A DNA stretch of 64,000 bases, taken from the NCBI GenBank assembly GCA_041743085.1, contig JBGTNL010000106.1, positions 61,996-125,995 of the forward strand, given 5' to 3'. Below the pieces are notes generated by a model, which was not told the DNA's origin, did no database searches, and saw only the letters and a list, made by a program, of their open reading frames with translations. Below are positions 26,682-35,725 of this stretch, one piece after another (the stretch's first letter is position 1; each line of letters opens with the position of its first letter). The translations under genes and the position numbers were made by a program. Source of the stretch: JAFMPW01 sp041743085. Lineage in GTDB: Bacteria; Bacteroidota; Bacteroidia; Flavobacteriales; Flavobacteriaceae.

Positions 26682-28301
26682 CTATTTGCCTACCCCAACA
26701 AACCCAAACTTCTTCCCGCTGAACAGCCCTTTATCGGAAAGTTTAAGATCGGGGATTACCAATAAAGCCATAAAAGAGAGGGTCATAAAAGGAGCGCTCA
26801 GCGTGCTTCCAAGGTTTTTAGCCATAGCGTCTACCTTTTGGTAGGCCTTTCCGGTTTCCCAACCATCCCTATCACTCATAATCCCGGCTACAGGTAATGC
26901 GAGCACCCTCTCAGAGGATTCATCTGTGGCACAAATGCCGCCCTTGTTGCGGATGATCAGGTTAACGGCTTTGCATAACATTGCGTCCGAGGTCCCGACT
27001 GCAATTACATTATGCGAGTCGTGTGCAACGGAACTGGCTATTGCCCCTCTTTTCAGTCCGAAACTTTTGATAAAGGCAATGGCCGGTGGGGTGTCTGTAT
27101 ACCGGTTAACTACAGTCATTTTGAGGACGTCATTTTCTACCTTCGAAACTAAGTTTCCGTCTTTGAGTTTAGCCTCATCAAATAATTCCCTGGTGATCAA
27201 TTCCCCGTCCAATGCTTCAATGACCCTTACCGTTTCAGAGGTAGCACTGAGGCGAAAGTCTCCGGGCTTTTTTTCTTGTATGTTGAATTTATTAGGAGTG
27301 TTGAACAGGACCGGAGAAATAAAGGAGTGCCCTTTTTCAGCCACCAGTTTGCCATCTATGTAGGTCTGTAACACCTTAAAGTTCTGTAGGTCCTCAACTA
27401 CAATAAAGTCGGCCGCATCATCCTTAACCAAAAGTCCGACATTCATCCCATAGTGATATACCGGATTAACGCATGCAACTTGCAGCACTTTAAAGACGTC
27501 AATCCCCCTGGCAACCGCCCTGACACAAAGCTGGTTGATATGGCCCAGAACAAGGTCGTCCGGATGTTGGTCATCCGAACAGAACATCATATTCCCATAG
27601 TGCTCCGGAAGCAGTGAAATAAGCGCATTAAAATTCTTTGCGGCGCTACCCTCACGAATGATCACCTTCATCCCCAGCTCCAGTTTTTCTTTGGCTTCTT
27701 CATATGTAGTACATTCATGATCTGTGGAAATTCCTGCTTCACTGTATTTCTTTGCCTCAGCCCCCCGCAAGCCGGGGGCATTGCCGTCAATTGGTTTGCC
27801 AAGGTCTTTTGCAACTGCCAGTTTTTTGCGGACTTCTTCGTCCCCAAAAAGGACACCCGGATAGTTCATCATTTCGGCCAGATAATAAATATCCGGGGAA
27901 GACAGTAACGCTGCAACGGCTGTACCATCTATAGCAGCGCCCGAAGTTTCGAAATTGGTAGCCGGGACACAGGAGGGTGCGCCGAAGTGAAATTTCAGGG
28001 GAACCTGCTTCCCGTTTTCGATCATGAATTGTACGCCTTTCACGCCCAGCACATTGGCTATTTCATGGGGATCGGATACGGTGCCGATCGTTCCGTGGCG
28101 TACTGCCAATCTTGCGAATTCTGACGGCACAAGCATGGAACTTTCTATATGGATATGTGCATCTATAAATCCCGGAAGGATAAAATGTTTTGCAGTAATT
28201 TCTTTTTCAATCAGGGAAACGATTTTACCTGCCTCAACGGTAATTTCACCCTTATAAATGCGGCATGCACGTATATCTACTATTTGCCCTTCAATTTTCA
28301 T
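26682..28301 (-). CDS. ade: Adenine deaminase
   Basis: 539 residues. FIDAHIHIESSMLVPSEFA carries the metal-binding HxH, MFCSDDQHPDDLVLGH the catalytic Asp/His block, and the C-terminal AVAHDSHNVIAVG and GLKRGAIASSVAHDSHN are typical of the amidohydrolase-superfamily Ade (AdeC). It deaminates adenine to hypoxanthine in purine salvage with a binuclear metal. It is a single gene on the minus strand, 41 bases downstream of the AhpD-like gene. Confidence 0.95.
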   Translation of the reverse strand: MKIEGQIVDIRACRIYKGEITVEAGKIVSLIEKEITAKHFILPGFIDAHIHIESSMLVPSEFARLAVRHGTIGTVSDPHEIANVLGVKGVQFMIENGKQVPLKFHFGAPSCVPATNFETSGAAIDGTAVAALLSSPDIYYLAEMMNYPGVLFGDEEVRKKLAVAKDLGKPIDGNAPGLRGAEAKKYSEAGISTDHECTTYEEAKEKLELGMKVIIREGSAAKNFNALISLLPEHYGNMMFCSDDQHPDDLVLGHINQLCVRAVARGIDVFKVLQVACVNPVYHYGMNVGLLVKDDAADFIVVEDLQNFKVLQTYIDGKLVAEKGHSFISPVLFNTPNKFNIQEKKPGDFRLSATSETVRVIEALDGELITRELFDEAKLKDGNLVSKVENDVLKMTVVNRYTDTPPAIAFIKSFGLKRGAIASSVAHDSHNVIAVGTSDAMLCKAVNLIIRNKGGICATDESSERVLALPVAGIMSDRDGWETGKAYQKVDAMAKNLGSTLSAPFMTLSFMALLVIPDLKLSDKGLFSGKKFGFVGVGK

Positions 28302-28342
28302 ATTCTTGTCTATTGCCCTAGCGGCGGTGCAATGAATTGCCC

Positions 28343-28933
28343 CTACCTGTGTTTTCCTTTCTCCCAGCCGTGTTTACCCAGATAGTGTTCTCCGCTTTCC
28401 ACTGCCCCGACTTCGATTGTGGTTCCCATAGAATCGTTCCATCGGTTTAAATATCCGAAGAGGGAGATTACACCGAGCATTTCTACGATCTCTCCTTCGT
28501 TCCAGTGCTGATAAAGTCGCTCCTTAATTTCATCATCCACTGCATTGGGTATCCGGGAAGCGGCAAGGGAAAAGTCTAAAGCTGTACGTTCTGCTTCCGA
28601 AAAGGAGGGGTGGGTTCGGTACTCCCAGATATTATCCAATTGTTGCTGCTCTGCGCCATAACGTTCCGCAGCGCGTATGGCATGGGCCTGGCAATAACGA
28701 CAGCCGGTGGCATTGCTACTCACCCATGCGATCATTCGCTTCAGGGCGGAAGTCACCCTGCCCTCATTAGCCATCACTGCCTTGTTGAGATTAATAAATG
28801 CCTTGGAGATCGCCGGCCTGTATTGCATGGTAAGGACTGAATTTGGGCAGAATCCCAGCGTTTCATTGAAAAACTCCGCAAGTTTTTCGGTTTCGGAATC
28901 ATGGTCTGCGTTCAGGGGTTGTACCAGTGGCAT
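28343..28933 (-). CDS. Carboxymuconolactone decarboxylase / AhpD-like peroxidase-related protein
   Basis: 196 residues. The CxxC-type redox motif of the AhpD fold is in ATGCRYCQAHAIRAAERYG, with the Glu/His relay residues around it. Members of this group reduce peroxides with thiols or act as decarboxylases. It is divergent from an OsmC-family gene, also a peroxide-related fold, suggesting an antioxidant pair. No signal peptide. Confidence 0.85.
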   Translation of the reverse strand: MPLVQPLNADHDSETEKLAEFFNETLGFCPNSVLTMQYRPAISKAFINLNKAVMANEGRVTSALKRMIAWVSSNATGCRYCQAHAIRAAERYGAEQQQLDNIWEYRTHPSFSEAERTALDFSLAASRIPNAVDDEIKERLYQHWNEGEIVEMLGVISLFGYLNRWNDSMGTTIEVGAVESGEHYLGKHGWEKGKHR

Positions 28934-28948
28934 ATTTCTGTATTTTTG
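28919..28948 (+). promoter_or_regulatory. Promoter of the OsmC-family gene
   Basis: TTG at 28919-28921, 19 bases, then TATTTTTG at 28941-28948, an exact TAnnTTTG. The -33 part overlaps the first codons of the divergent AhpD-like gene, so the two genes' promoters overlap and may be coordinately controlled. Confidence 0.65.
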
Positions 28949-28991
28949 GTGGAGAATCAGATTTCTAAGTAGCTACAAGAAACGAAAAATT

Positions 28992-29420
28992 ATGGGCACA
29001 ACAAATCATATCAGTACCAAATGGTTAGGCAACATGGCTTTTGAGAGCAATAACCCGTCCGGATTGAATCTAACTATAGATGCAAGCCCCGAAGATGGCG
29101 GCAAAGGGAACGGTCTGCGCCCAAAAGCACTGATGCTTTCCAGTTTGGCAGGTTGTTCCGGCCTGGATATCGCTGCCCTGATCAAGAAAATGAAATTGGA
29201 GGTAGATGAATTCACCATTGAGACCATTGCGAACCTTACCGATGAGCATCCAAAGTACTACGATTCGGTGATCGTTGAGTTTCATTTCCATGGCAGTAAT
29301 CTGAAGGAAGAAAAATTACGACGCGCTGTTGACCTCTCCGTTGAGAAATACTGCGGGGTAATGGAGATGTTCCGAAGGTTTGCAGAACTGGAGATCAGAA
29401 CAATTTTTCATAAGCAATAG
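28992..29420 (+). CDS. OsmC family protein
   Basis: 142 residues from the ATG at 28992. GLRPKALMLSSLAGCSGLDI is the family block with the first redox Cys, and the second occurs in SVEKYCGVMEMFRR. OsmC/Ohr-type proteins reduce organic hydroperoxides; this length and pattern fit OsmC-like rather than Ohr. The upstream extension to 28707 runs antisense through the divergent gene and was rejected because of the promoter at 28919-28948. Confidence 0.9.
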   Translation: MGTTNHISTKWLGNMAFESNNPSGLNLTIDASPEDGGKGNGLRPKALMLSSLAGCSGLDIAALIKKMKLEVDEFTIETIANLTDEHPKYYDSVIVEFHFHGSNLKEEKLRRAVDLSVEKYCGVMEMFRRFAELEIRTIFHKQ

Positions 29421-29629
29421 CGGCGTGGCATTCTATGCGCTACTGCAATTAAAATGCGGACAAAGTACGTATCTTATCGAAAATCTCAAATGCAAATTCA
29501 AATGTCAGGCTCAAACCCGGTAGTGCCTGTTAAAAGATTTGACCTGAGAAAGCAATTGGTTGAATTTGCCGGTACAACCGCTTTTTTTTGCCAGGATCTG
29601 TCTTATAATATATTATTAAGAAATATTGA
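29421..29629. other. Non-coding spacer before dispersed repeat B
   Basis: No credible gene. A 61-codon frame at 29454-29639 on the + strand ends inside the repeat and has no family features. With the repeat at 29630-29828 this makes a gap of about 490 bases between the OsmC gene and recJ. Confidence 0.6.
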
Positions 29630-29828
29630 TGTCCGGTAGTACCAAAACTGCAAGTATATTGGGCGTTCCCATTATATTTGTTATCCAGGGGCTTGCTTTT
29701 CATACATTGCCAACACGTTTGAACGTACCTTTGGCACCTGAAATCAACTATACGATTTTCAGTTGGTCACGATCAAGTCTTACGTCTTATGTCTTGTAGC
29801 GCAGCTGTCTTACGTCTTTAACCGGACA
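29630..29828 (-). repeat. Dispersed repeat copy B, inverted relative to copy A
   Basis: Starts TGTCCGGT and ends ACCGGACA. Its reverse complement matches 134-316, including the CTTACGTCTT-type direct repeats and the block around the terminal repeat, with one 16-base stretch near 29710-29726 (AACGTACCTTTGGCAC area) that copy A lacks. The two copies flank 29.3 kb of DNA in opposite orientation. Confidence 0.85.
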
Positions 29829-29912
29829 TTAGTGATTAAGAATAAAAGGTAATTAAAAGCATACACTTCCTGAATATGAACTTTATTTTTGAACCTGAAC
29901 GTTGAATAATTC

Positions 29913-31607
29913 ATGCGCTGGACCCTAAAACCAAAACCTGAACAACACCAGATCAATTCCCTGTCGAAAGCGCTAGGGGTAGACGGCCTGGTTGCACAGC
30001 TGTTGCTTCAACGGGGGATTACAACCTATGAGGAGGCGAAGCGGTTTTTTCGCCCCCAACTCTCACACCTGCATGATCCTTTTTTAATGAAGGACATGGA
30101 TCTTGCCGTGGACCGGATCGAAAGTGCGGTCGCGAACAACGAAAATATTTTGGTTTTTGGTGACTACGATGTGGACGGGACTACGGCAGTAGCTTTGGTA
30201 TCCTCTTATCTTTTAGAATGGTATCCAAATGTTGCGACATATATCCCGGACAGATATACGGAAGGGTATGGCATTTCCTATCAGGGAATCGACTTTGCGG
30301 AAGATAACCGGTTCTCGCTAATTATTGCACTGGACTGCGGTGTTAAGGCACTGGATAAGGTTGCCTATGCCAAGGAAAAAGGAATCGATTTTATCATTTG
30401 CGATCATCACAGACCTGGAAAAGAGCTGCCGGAAGCGGTGGCGGTTCTGGACCCAAAAAGGGAAGATTGTACGTATCCCTACGATGAACTCTGTGGTTGC
30501 GGTGTTGGGTTTAAATTAATTCAGGCCCTTGCTTCAAAAAGAGGAGAGGCTATAAATGACCTGCTTCTATATCTGGATCTGGTGGCAACCGCCATTGGTG
30601 CGGATATTGTTCCCATAACCGGGGAGAACAGGGTGTTGGCTTATTACGGATTGGAAGTTATTAATTCAAATCCGAGAATTGGATTTAGGGCGATCATCGA
30701 TCAGATTAAGAAAAAATCGCTAACCATTATGGACGTGGTGTTTATCATTGCACCCCGCATTAATGCCGCAGGGCGTATGGAACACGGGCAACATGCCGTC
30801 AATCTGCTTACAGAAACCAATATGGGGCAGGCAGCACAGTTTGCCGCTGAGATTGAGCGATTTAATTCGGACAGGAAAGAATTAGATCAGGAAATTACGC
30901 TTGAAGCCCTGGCCCAGATCCGTGATAATCGGGAAGAAGAAAGATTCACATCGGTGGTGTACAAGGATACCTGGCACAAAGGAGTTATAGGAATCGTTGC
31001 TTCCAGGCTCACGGAGACTTATTACCGCCCAACTCTTGTTTTTACGAAAAGCGGGGACAAATTGGCGGCATCCGCAAGATCAATTTCCGGCTTTGATGTC
31101 TACAATGCATTGCAAGGCTGTTCGGAATGCATTGAGCAATTCGGGGGTCATAAGTATGCGGCCGGACTTACACTTTTGGAGGAGCAATATGAAACCTTTA
31201 AAAGCCAGTTTGAAAAAGTAGTTTCAGAAACCATAGATCCTGCGCTGCTCACCCCTGAGATAAAAATAGATGTTCAAATCGGATTGGAAGAAATAACTCC
31301 CAAACTTATGCGGATACTAAATCAGTTTGCCCCGTTTGGTCCGGGAAACATGGCTCCGGTCTTTATGGTTGAGCACCTTCGGGATACGGGATACGCAAAG
31401 GCTGTGGGGGAGGACGGAAGACATCTAAAACTTTCTGTTACCCAAAATGCTGTTGTCCCCATAGGAGGCATAGGATTCAATCTTGGAGAAAAGTTGAGCA
31501 TAGTAGCCGATAGGAGACCCTTCTCGGCAATTTTTTCCCTTGACGAAAATGAATGGCAGGGGAACGTCAGCCTGCAATTGAAATTACGCGATTTGCGATC
31601 ATCGTAA
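29913..31607 (+). CDS. recJ: Single-stranded-DNA-specific exonuclease RecJ
   Basis: 564 residues. FGDYDVDGTTAVALV is motif I of the DHH superfamily, FIICDHHRPG is the DHH motif, and a GGHKYAAGL block lies in the DHHA1 domain, followed by a C-terminal OB-fold. It is the 5'-3' ssDNA exonuclease acting in recombination and mismatch repair with Mn or Mg. It starts after the repeat region and no partner gene is adjacent. Confidence 0.95.
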   Translation: MRWTLKPKPEQHQINSLSKALGVDGLVAQLLLQRGITTYEEAKRFFRPQLSHLHDPFLMKDMDLAVDRIESAVANNENILVFGDYDVDGTTAVALVSSYLLEWYPNVATYIPDRYTEGYGISYQGIDFAEDNRFSLIIALDCGVKALDKVAYAKEKGIDFIICDHHRPGKELPEAVAVLDPKREDCTYPYDELCGCGVGFKLIQALASKRGEAINDLLLYLDLVATAIGADIVPITGENRVLAYYGLEVINSNPRIGFRAIIDQIKKKSLTIMDVVFIIAPRINAAGRMEHGQHAVNLLTETNMGQAAQFAAEIERFNSDRKELDQEITLEALAQIRDNREEERFTSVVYKDTWHKGVIGIVASRLTETYYRPTLVFTKSGDKLAASARSISGFDVYNALQGCSECIEQFGGHKYAAGLTLLEEQYETFKSQFEKVVSETIDPALLTPEIKIDVQIGLEEITPKLMRILNQFAPFGPGNMAPVFMVEHLRDTGYAKAVGEDGRHLKLSVTQNAVVPIGGIGFNLGEKLSIVADRRPFSAIFSLDENEWQGNVSLQLKLRDLRSS

Positions 31608-31712
31608 GAAGAAGAGCCGGTTTTGGGGCCAAAAATGACGTCGGGATTTCTGAGTTCAAAGTCATTGTAATAAGTAATACCTTTGGTCCTGATTTTTTCG
31701 TGAATTTTTAAG

Positions 31713-32972
31713 ATGGATCCCTACGCGGCCCTGCGGTACAGAGAATTTAATGTTTTTTTAGGAGTACGCTTTGCGATGGTTTTTGCCTGGTCCATGCAAT
31801 TTGTGGTCATTGAATGGCAGGTATATTCATTGACCAAAGATCCCTTGTCCTTGGGTATCATAGGTCTTGTGGAAGTCATTCCCGCCGTTTCCATGGCCTT
31901 GTTTGCAGGTCATATTGTAGACCAGAAGGAAAAAAGAAACCTCCTGGTCAAATGTATTGTGGGGTTTTCAATTATCAGCCTGGGACTTTTTGTCTTGAGC
32001 CTGCCTTCACTTGCACCGCACCTTGCCACCAACAGTATCATTTACCCCATTTATTTTCTGGTTTTTTTAGGTGGAATAGTGAGGGCATTCCTGGGGCCGA
32101 CCGTTTTCTCCCTGATAGCGCTGATCGTTCCTAAAAAAGTATATCCAAATGCGGCTACCTGGAGTAGTTCCACCTGGCAAATGGCATCGGTTTTGGGACC
32201 GGCCCTGGCAGGATTTTCTATTAGTTGGATAGGAATTCATTGGTCTATGTGCCTCATTTTTGCATTTTCTATCGCAGCGTTAATAGGCCTGCTACAGATT
32301 TCGAGGAAACCCATTTTGAACCCCAAACTAGGCGAACCCATTGCTCAGAGCCTTAAGGACGGATTAAGATTTGTCTTTAGGACGAAGGCAATTTTTGGCG
32401 CTCTTACGCTCGATATGATTGCCGTGCTCTTTGGAGGGGCGATGGCACTTTTACCCATATTTGCCCAGGATATTTTACACGTTGGTGCGGAAGGTTTTGG
32501 AATTTTAAGGGCTGCTCCGGCGGTAGGTGCCCTCATTACGTTGATGGCCTCAACGCGCTTCCCTTTGCATAAATCTGCCGGCAGGAAATTGTTATTGGCA
32601 GTCTCCGGTTTTGGTATCTGTATGGTTGTCTTTGGATTGTCTACCCTGTTTTGGCTATCCGTAACAGCCTTGTTTTTCAGCGGTGCCCTGGACGGGATCT
32701 CAATGGTTATTCGTCAGACCATTTTACAACTAAAAACACCGGACTCAATGCGAGGCAGAGTGGCCTCGGTCAATTCTATTTTTGTTGGCTCTTCCAACGA
32801 ACTGGGGGCATTTGAAAGCGGGGTCACGGCTAAACTTATGGGGACGGTCACCGCAGTGGTCTTTGGAGGTTGTATGACCTTACTAACAGTGGGCTTAACG
32901 GGTATAGTTTCGCCAAGCTTCAGAAGGTTGGATTTGCAAAAAGATATCGAAATGCACGAGGCAGCAAATTAG
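31713..32972 (+). CDS. MFS transporter
   Basis: 419 residues, about twelve hydrophobic segments. The N terminus ALRYREFNVFLGVRFAMVFA and the loop GHIVDQKEKRNLLVKC are typical of MFS efflux-type proteins of the enterobactin-exporter-like group in Bacteroidota (compare EntS). The cargo cannot be told. It ends 4 bases into the convergent gene at 32969. Confidence 0.9.
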   Translation: MDPYAALRYREFNVFLGVRFAMVFAWSMQFVVIEWQVYSLTKDPLSLGIIGLVEVIPAVSMALFAGHIVDQKEKRNLLVKCIVGFSIISLGLFVLSLPSLAPHLATNSIIYPIYFLVFLGGIVRAFLGPTVFSLIALIVPKKVYPNAATWSSSTWQMASVLGPALAGFSISWIGIHWSMCLIFAFSIAALIGLLQISRKPILNPKLGEPIAQSLKDGLRFVFRTKAIFGALTLDMIAVLFGGAMALLPIFAQDILHVGAEGFGILRAAPAVGALITLMASTRFPLHKSAGRKLLLAVSGFGICMVVFGLSTLFWLSVTALFFSGALDGISMVIRQTILQLKTPDSMRGRVASVNSIFVGSSNELGAFESGVTAKLMGTVTAVVFGGCMTLLTVGLTGIVSPSFRRLDLQKDIEMHEAAN

Positions 32973-33733
32973 CGATGGGTTTTAAGGCGCAGCGTTTCTC
33001 CATCAAACACCCCGTAAGTAAAATAAGTGATCCAATCGCCGAGGTTTATATATTTGGATGAATTGCCCAGATTAATTTCCAAAGGAAGGTGCCTATGCCC
33101 GAAAACAAAATAATCATAATGTTGTTCCCCGAGTTTTTGTTTGGAATACTGAACCAGCCACTCCTTTTCTTCTCCCAGGAATTTAATATCCTCATCCCCT
33201 GAAATCATTTTATTATTTACCGAAAAATACCTTGCCAGCCTAACTCCCCAATCCGGGTGAACCCACCTGTAGAGCCACTTTGCAACAGGATTCGTAAATA
33301 CCTTTTTCATACGCTTGTATCCCTTGTCACCGGGACCCAGGCCGTCGCCATGACCAATAAAAAAAGTGGTGTAATTGAACGTAAATTGCTGCGGGCCATG
33401 GAATACCGGGATGCTTAATTCTTCTTCAAAATATCCGCTCATCCAAAGATCGTGGTTGCCCACGAAATAATACACCGGGATTCCGGAATCGGTTATTTCG
33501 GCGAGTTTCCCCAGGGTCCTTGTGAAGCCTTTAGGAACTACCGTCTTGTATTCCATCCAGAAATCGAATAGGTCTCCCAGCAAAAATATGGCCGCTGCAT
33601 CTTGCTTAATGTCATCGAGCCAGGCCACAAATATTTTTTCCCTTGCCCTGCTATGTTCCATGGTTGGGGCTCCCAAATGGTTATCACTGGCAAAATAGAC
33701 CTTTTTGCCTTCCGGAATGGTGAGGTGCTTCAT
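32969..33733 (-). CDS. UDP-2,3-diacylglucosamine diphosphatase-like metallophosphoesterase
   Basis: 254 residues from the ATG at 33733. Calcineurin-like metal-binding blocks appear in order: ASDNHLGAP, LLGDLFDFWMEY, VGNHDLWMSG, FIGHGDGLGPGDKGY and FGHRHLPLE. This is the pattern of LpxH and its Bacteroidota relatives, which remove UMP from UDP-diacylglucosamine in lipid A synthesis. The start at 33799 would add 22 residues not seen in the family. It is 117 bases downstream of the queD-like gene on the same strand. Confidence 0.9.
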   Translation of the reverse strand: MKHLTIPEGKKVYFASDNHLGAPTMEHSRAREKIFVAWLDDIKQDAAAIFLLGDLFDFWMEYKTVVPKGFTRTLGKLAEITDSGIPVYYFVGNHDLWMSGYFEEELSIPVFHGPQQFTFNYTTFFIGHGDGLGPGDKGYKRMKKVFTNPVAKWLYRWVHPDWGVRLARYFSVNNKMISGDEDIKFLGEEKEWLVQYSKQKLGEQHYDYFVFGHRHLPLEINLGNSSKYINLGDWITYFTYGVFDGETLRLKTHR

Positions 33734-33850
33734 TTGGGATAAAGATAAGGAAAGTACCACTATTGAATTTTTCCAAAAAAAGTAATATGCACCGGCCATC
33801 TGCTATCCCCATGGCAAATATGGAGTCGGACATCCTATTCAATGACGGAA

Positions 33851-34300
33851 TTAATTGTCCGCCGCGTGCCATTCCGCAAACGCGGTTTCGGTTTCACGAA
33901 GCTGAAGGGAATGCAGTTGTATATTTTTTGGCAGTCGCCCCATGATTTTAGCGGCAAAATCGATCACCATATTTTCGCTGGTGGGCTGGTAATTGGCCAG
34001 GATCACCTTGTGGCCCCTGTCCTGAAGTTCCCTTGCCAATTCAATATGGGGAGTGTTTTTATTAAATACAGTGGCGTGGTCAAAAGGATCTACAATTTCC
34101 TCCTTAACTATCCTTTTAAGATCCCCGAAATCAATGACCATACCCAATTTTACGTCCTCCTTAACTGTAATGGGTCGGCCAATTACAGTTACCGAAAGTT
34201 TATAGCTATGACCGTGCACGTTGCGGCATTTTCCATCATAACCGTAGAGTGCATGCCCGGTTTCAAAAGTAAATTGTTTGGTGATCCTAATGGTACTCAT
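33851..34300 (-). CDS. 6-pyruvoyltetrahydropterin synthase / QueD family protein
   Basis: 149 residues. FETGHALYGYDGKCRNVHGHSY supplies the zinc His residues and the catalytic Cys, with a third His in DPFDHATVF and the Glu in LRETETAFAEW. QueD converts dihydroneopterin triphosphate to 6-carboxytetrahydropterin for queuosine; the same fold also makes pterin cofactors, and no queC/queE is in the window to settle which. Confidence 0.88.
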   Translation of the reverse strand: MSTIRITKQFTFETGHALYGYDGKCRNVHGHSYKLSVTVIGRPITVKEDVKLGMVIDFGDLKRIVKEEIVDPFDHATVFNKNTPHIELARELQDRGHKVILANYQPTSENMVIDFAAKIMGRLPKNIQLHSLQLRETETAFAEWHAADN

Positions 34301-34372
34301 AAAAACGATTTGCTGTTAAGGTATGAATTCTTCAGAATAATAATTCCCTTGGTTTCCATGAGCACAGCTATT

Positions 34373-35587
34373 TTATAAACTGCTACAGGATACGGGTTGG
34401 GTCCATGCCATTTCATATAACATATTTTCCACCGGATTGTCCTGTAATTTAGAAGATGTGATCTTACACCTCACAAATAAAATATCGTTTGTGAGCTCAA
34501 AGCTGGCCTTGTTATCTGCGATCGCTTTCAATTCCCTTGTCCCGGAATCTCCCTTTTTACAGCCTATAAAACTTATGGTGTGGGTAATACCGGGCTCCCG
34601 GACTACTTCAACGGAAAGCACATTTTCCTCAAAGCTTAATTTTTCTAAGGTAACTCCTGTACTGGCATAGAAATCCCCGGCTTCCAGCGACTTTATCAGG
34701 GAGTTGGGAGAAAGCGTGTCGGCCTCTACCATAACCCAGCCTCTTCCGGCATTGCTCCACTCCTTTCCCTTTTTGTGGTAATGATGAGAATCGTCAGTTG
34801 CCAGACCATACATAACGGGTTTGTTGTTTTCAATGTAGGAAATATTGATGAGGTCCCACATTTCCTCCGTTGAGATGTGGGTAGAGTCGCCCAGGTTGTG
34901 TACCATCGGATGGCCATTGTAAACCTCAAAAAAGCGTTCTCCATCCAGGGCCAACATATCATCGAGTGTCACGCTGTAGAAAAAGTTGGGATGGTTTATA
35001 TGCGGCATTATCGGGACACCCGTTCTTTCCCGTTGTAAAAGTACCTGGTTCAAATTGTTTTGCAGAACCTCAAACACACTATTCCCCCCTTGGGGATCTA
35101 TTTTCTCCCGTATATTGGTGGCATTCATATGTATGTGTTTATCTTCAAATTTATCTGTGATCTCTTCCGACTGTATGACTACAAATTTACCTTCCTGTTC
35201 AGTCAGTTTCCGATATTCATCAAATGTTTTCAGCTTCACATAGGTTTTTCCGGAATCGGATTTATAAGTCACCCAGTCCGGCCCAAATTGTTCCAAATAT
35301 GCCTTGAAGGCATTTTGGTAGATAGCATCTCCCGATACCTCTTTCCATTTCTCGCCTTCGGCCAGGGTATTGTGGTCCGACAAAGCAATAAAATGGTACC
35401 CTTTGGATTTGTACCAATTGAGGATCACCTCCGGAAATTCGTCACCGTCACTCCAGTACGAATGGGTATGCAAATTCCCTTTATACCATTGCTTTTTCGA
35501 AGTCTTTTCAGGAACTGTTCTATCGTTTTCACAATACCCAATTCCTGTCAGGACCAAAAGGATGATAAAAATGTTCAATGTGCTCAC
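34373..35587 (-). CDS. PHP-domain phosphoesterase-like envelope protein
   Basis: 404 residues. The N terminus has a hydrophobic segment followed by GIGYC, a possible but non-canonical lipobox. The PHP domain begins KGNLHTHSYWSDGDEFPEVIL and continues FIALSDHNTLAEG, with later metal His residues in MPHINHPNFF and ATDDSHHYHKKG. PHP domains hydrolyse phosphoesters with a trinuclear metal site; the substrate here is unknown. It follows the 37-residue peptide gene and the enoyl-CoA hydratase gene on the same strand with gaps of 19 and 5 bases, so they are probably one operon. Confidence 0.85.
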   Translation of the reverse strand: MSTLNIFIILLVLTGIGYCENDRTVPEKTSKKQWYKGNLHTHSYWSDGDEFPEVILNWYKSKGYHFIALSDHNTLAEGEKWKEVSGDAIYQNAFKAYLEQFGPDWVTYKSDSGKTYVKLKTFDEYRKLTEQEGKFVVIQSEEITDKFEDKHIHMNATNIREKIDPQGGNSVFEVLQNNLNQVLLQRERTGVPIMPHINHPNFFYSVTLDDMLALDGERFFEVYNGHPMVHNLGDSTHISTEEMWDLINISYIENNKPVMYGLATDDSHHYHKKGKEWSNAGRGWVMVEADTLSPNSLIKSLEAGDFYASTGVTLEKLSFEENVLSVEVVREPGITHTISFIGCKKGDSGTRELKAIADNKASFELTNDILFVRCKITSSKLQDNPVENMLYEMAWTQPVSCSSL

Positions 35588-35606
35588 GTTTTTCCTTTTT
35601 ATAGCA

Positions 35607-35720
35607 TTAGCGCTTAAACTTCCTTTTCGACCTAATTCGATTGATAATGTAAACGATCACTACAAAAAGTGCCAGTAGAAGGAACACGATATCCCCGCTC
35701 AGATAGTCGAGAATGTTCAT
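35607..35720 (-). CDS. 37-residue single-span membrane peptide
   Basis: Starts at the ATG at 35720 and ends at the TAA at 35607-35609. Residues 1-10 are polar (MNILDYLSGD), then a ~19-residue hydrophobic helix, then a very basic tail (RSKRKFKR), giving a clear N-out/C-in topology signal. It fits neatly in the gap between the enoyl-CoA hydratase stop (35726) and the PHP-protein start (35587), which supports real translation. It resembles short subunits such as CcoQ-like peptides only in shape; I assign no function. Confidence 0.6.
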   Translation of the reverse strand: MNILDYLSGDIVFLLLALFVVIVYIINRIRSKRKFKR

Positions 35721-35725
35721 AATAA

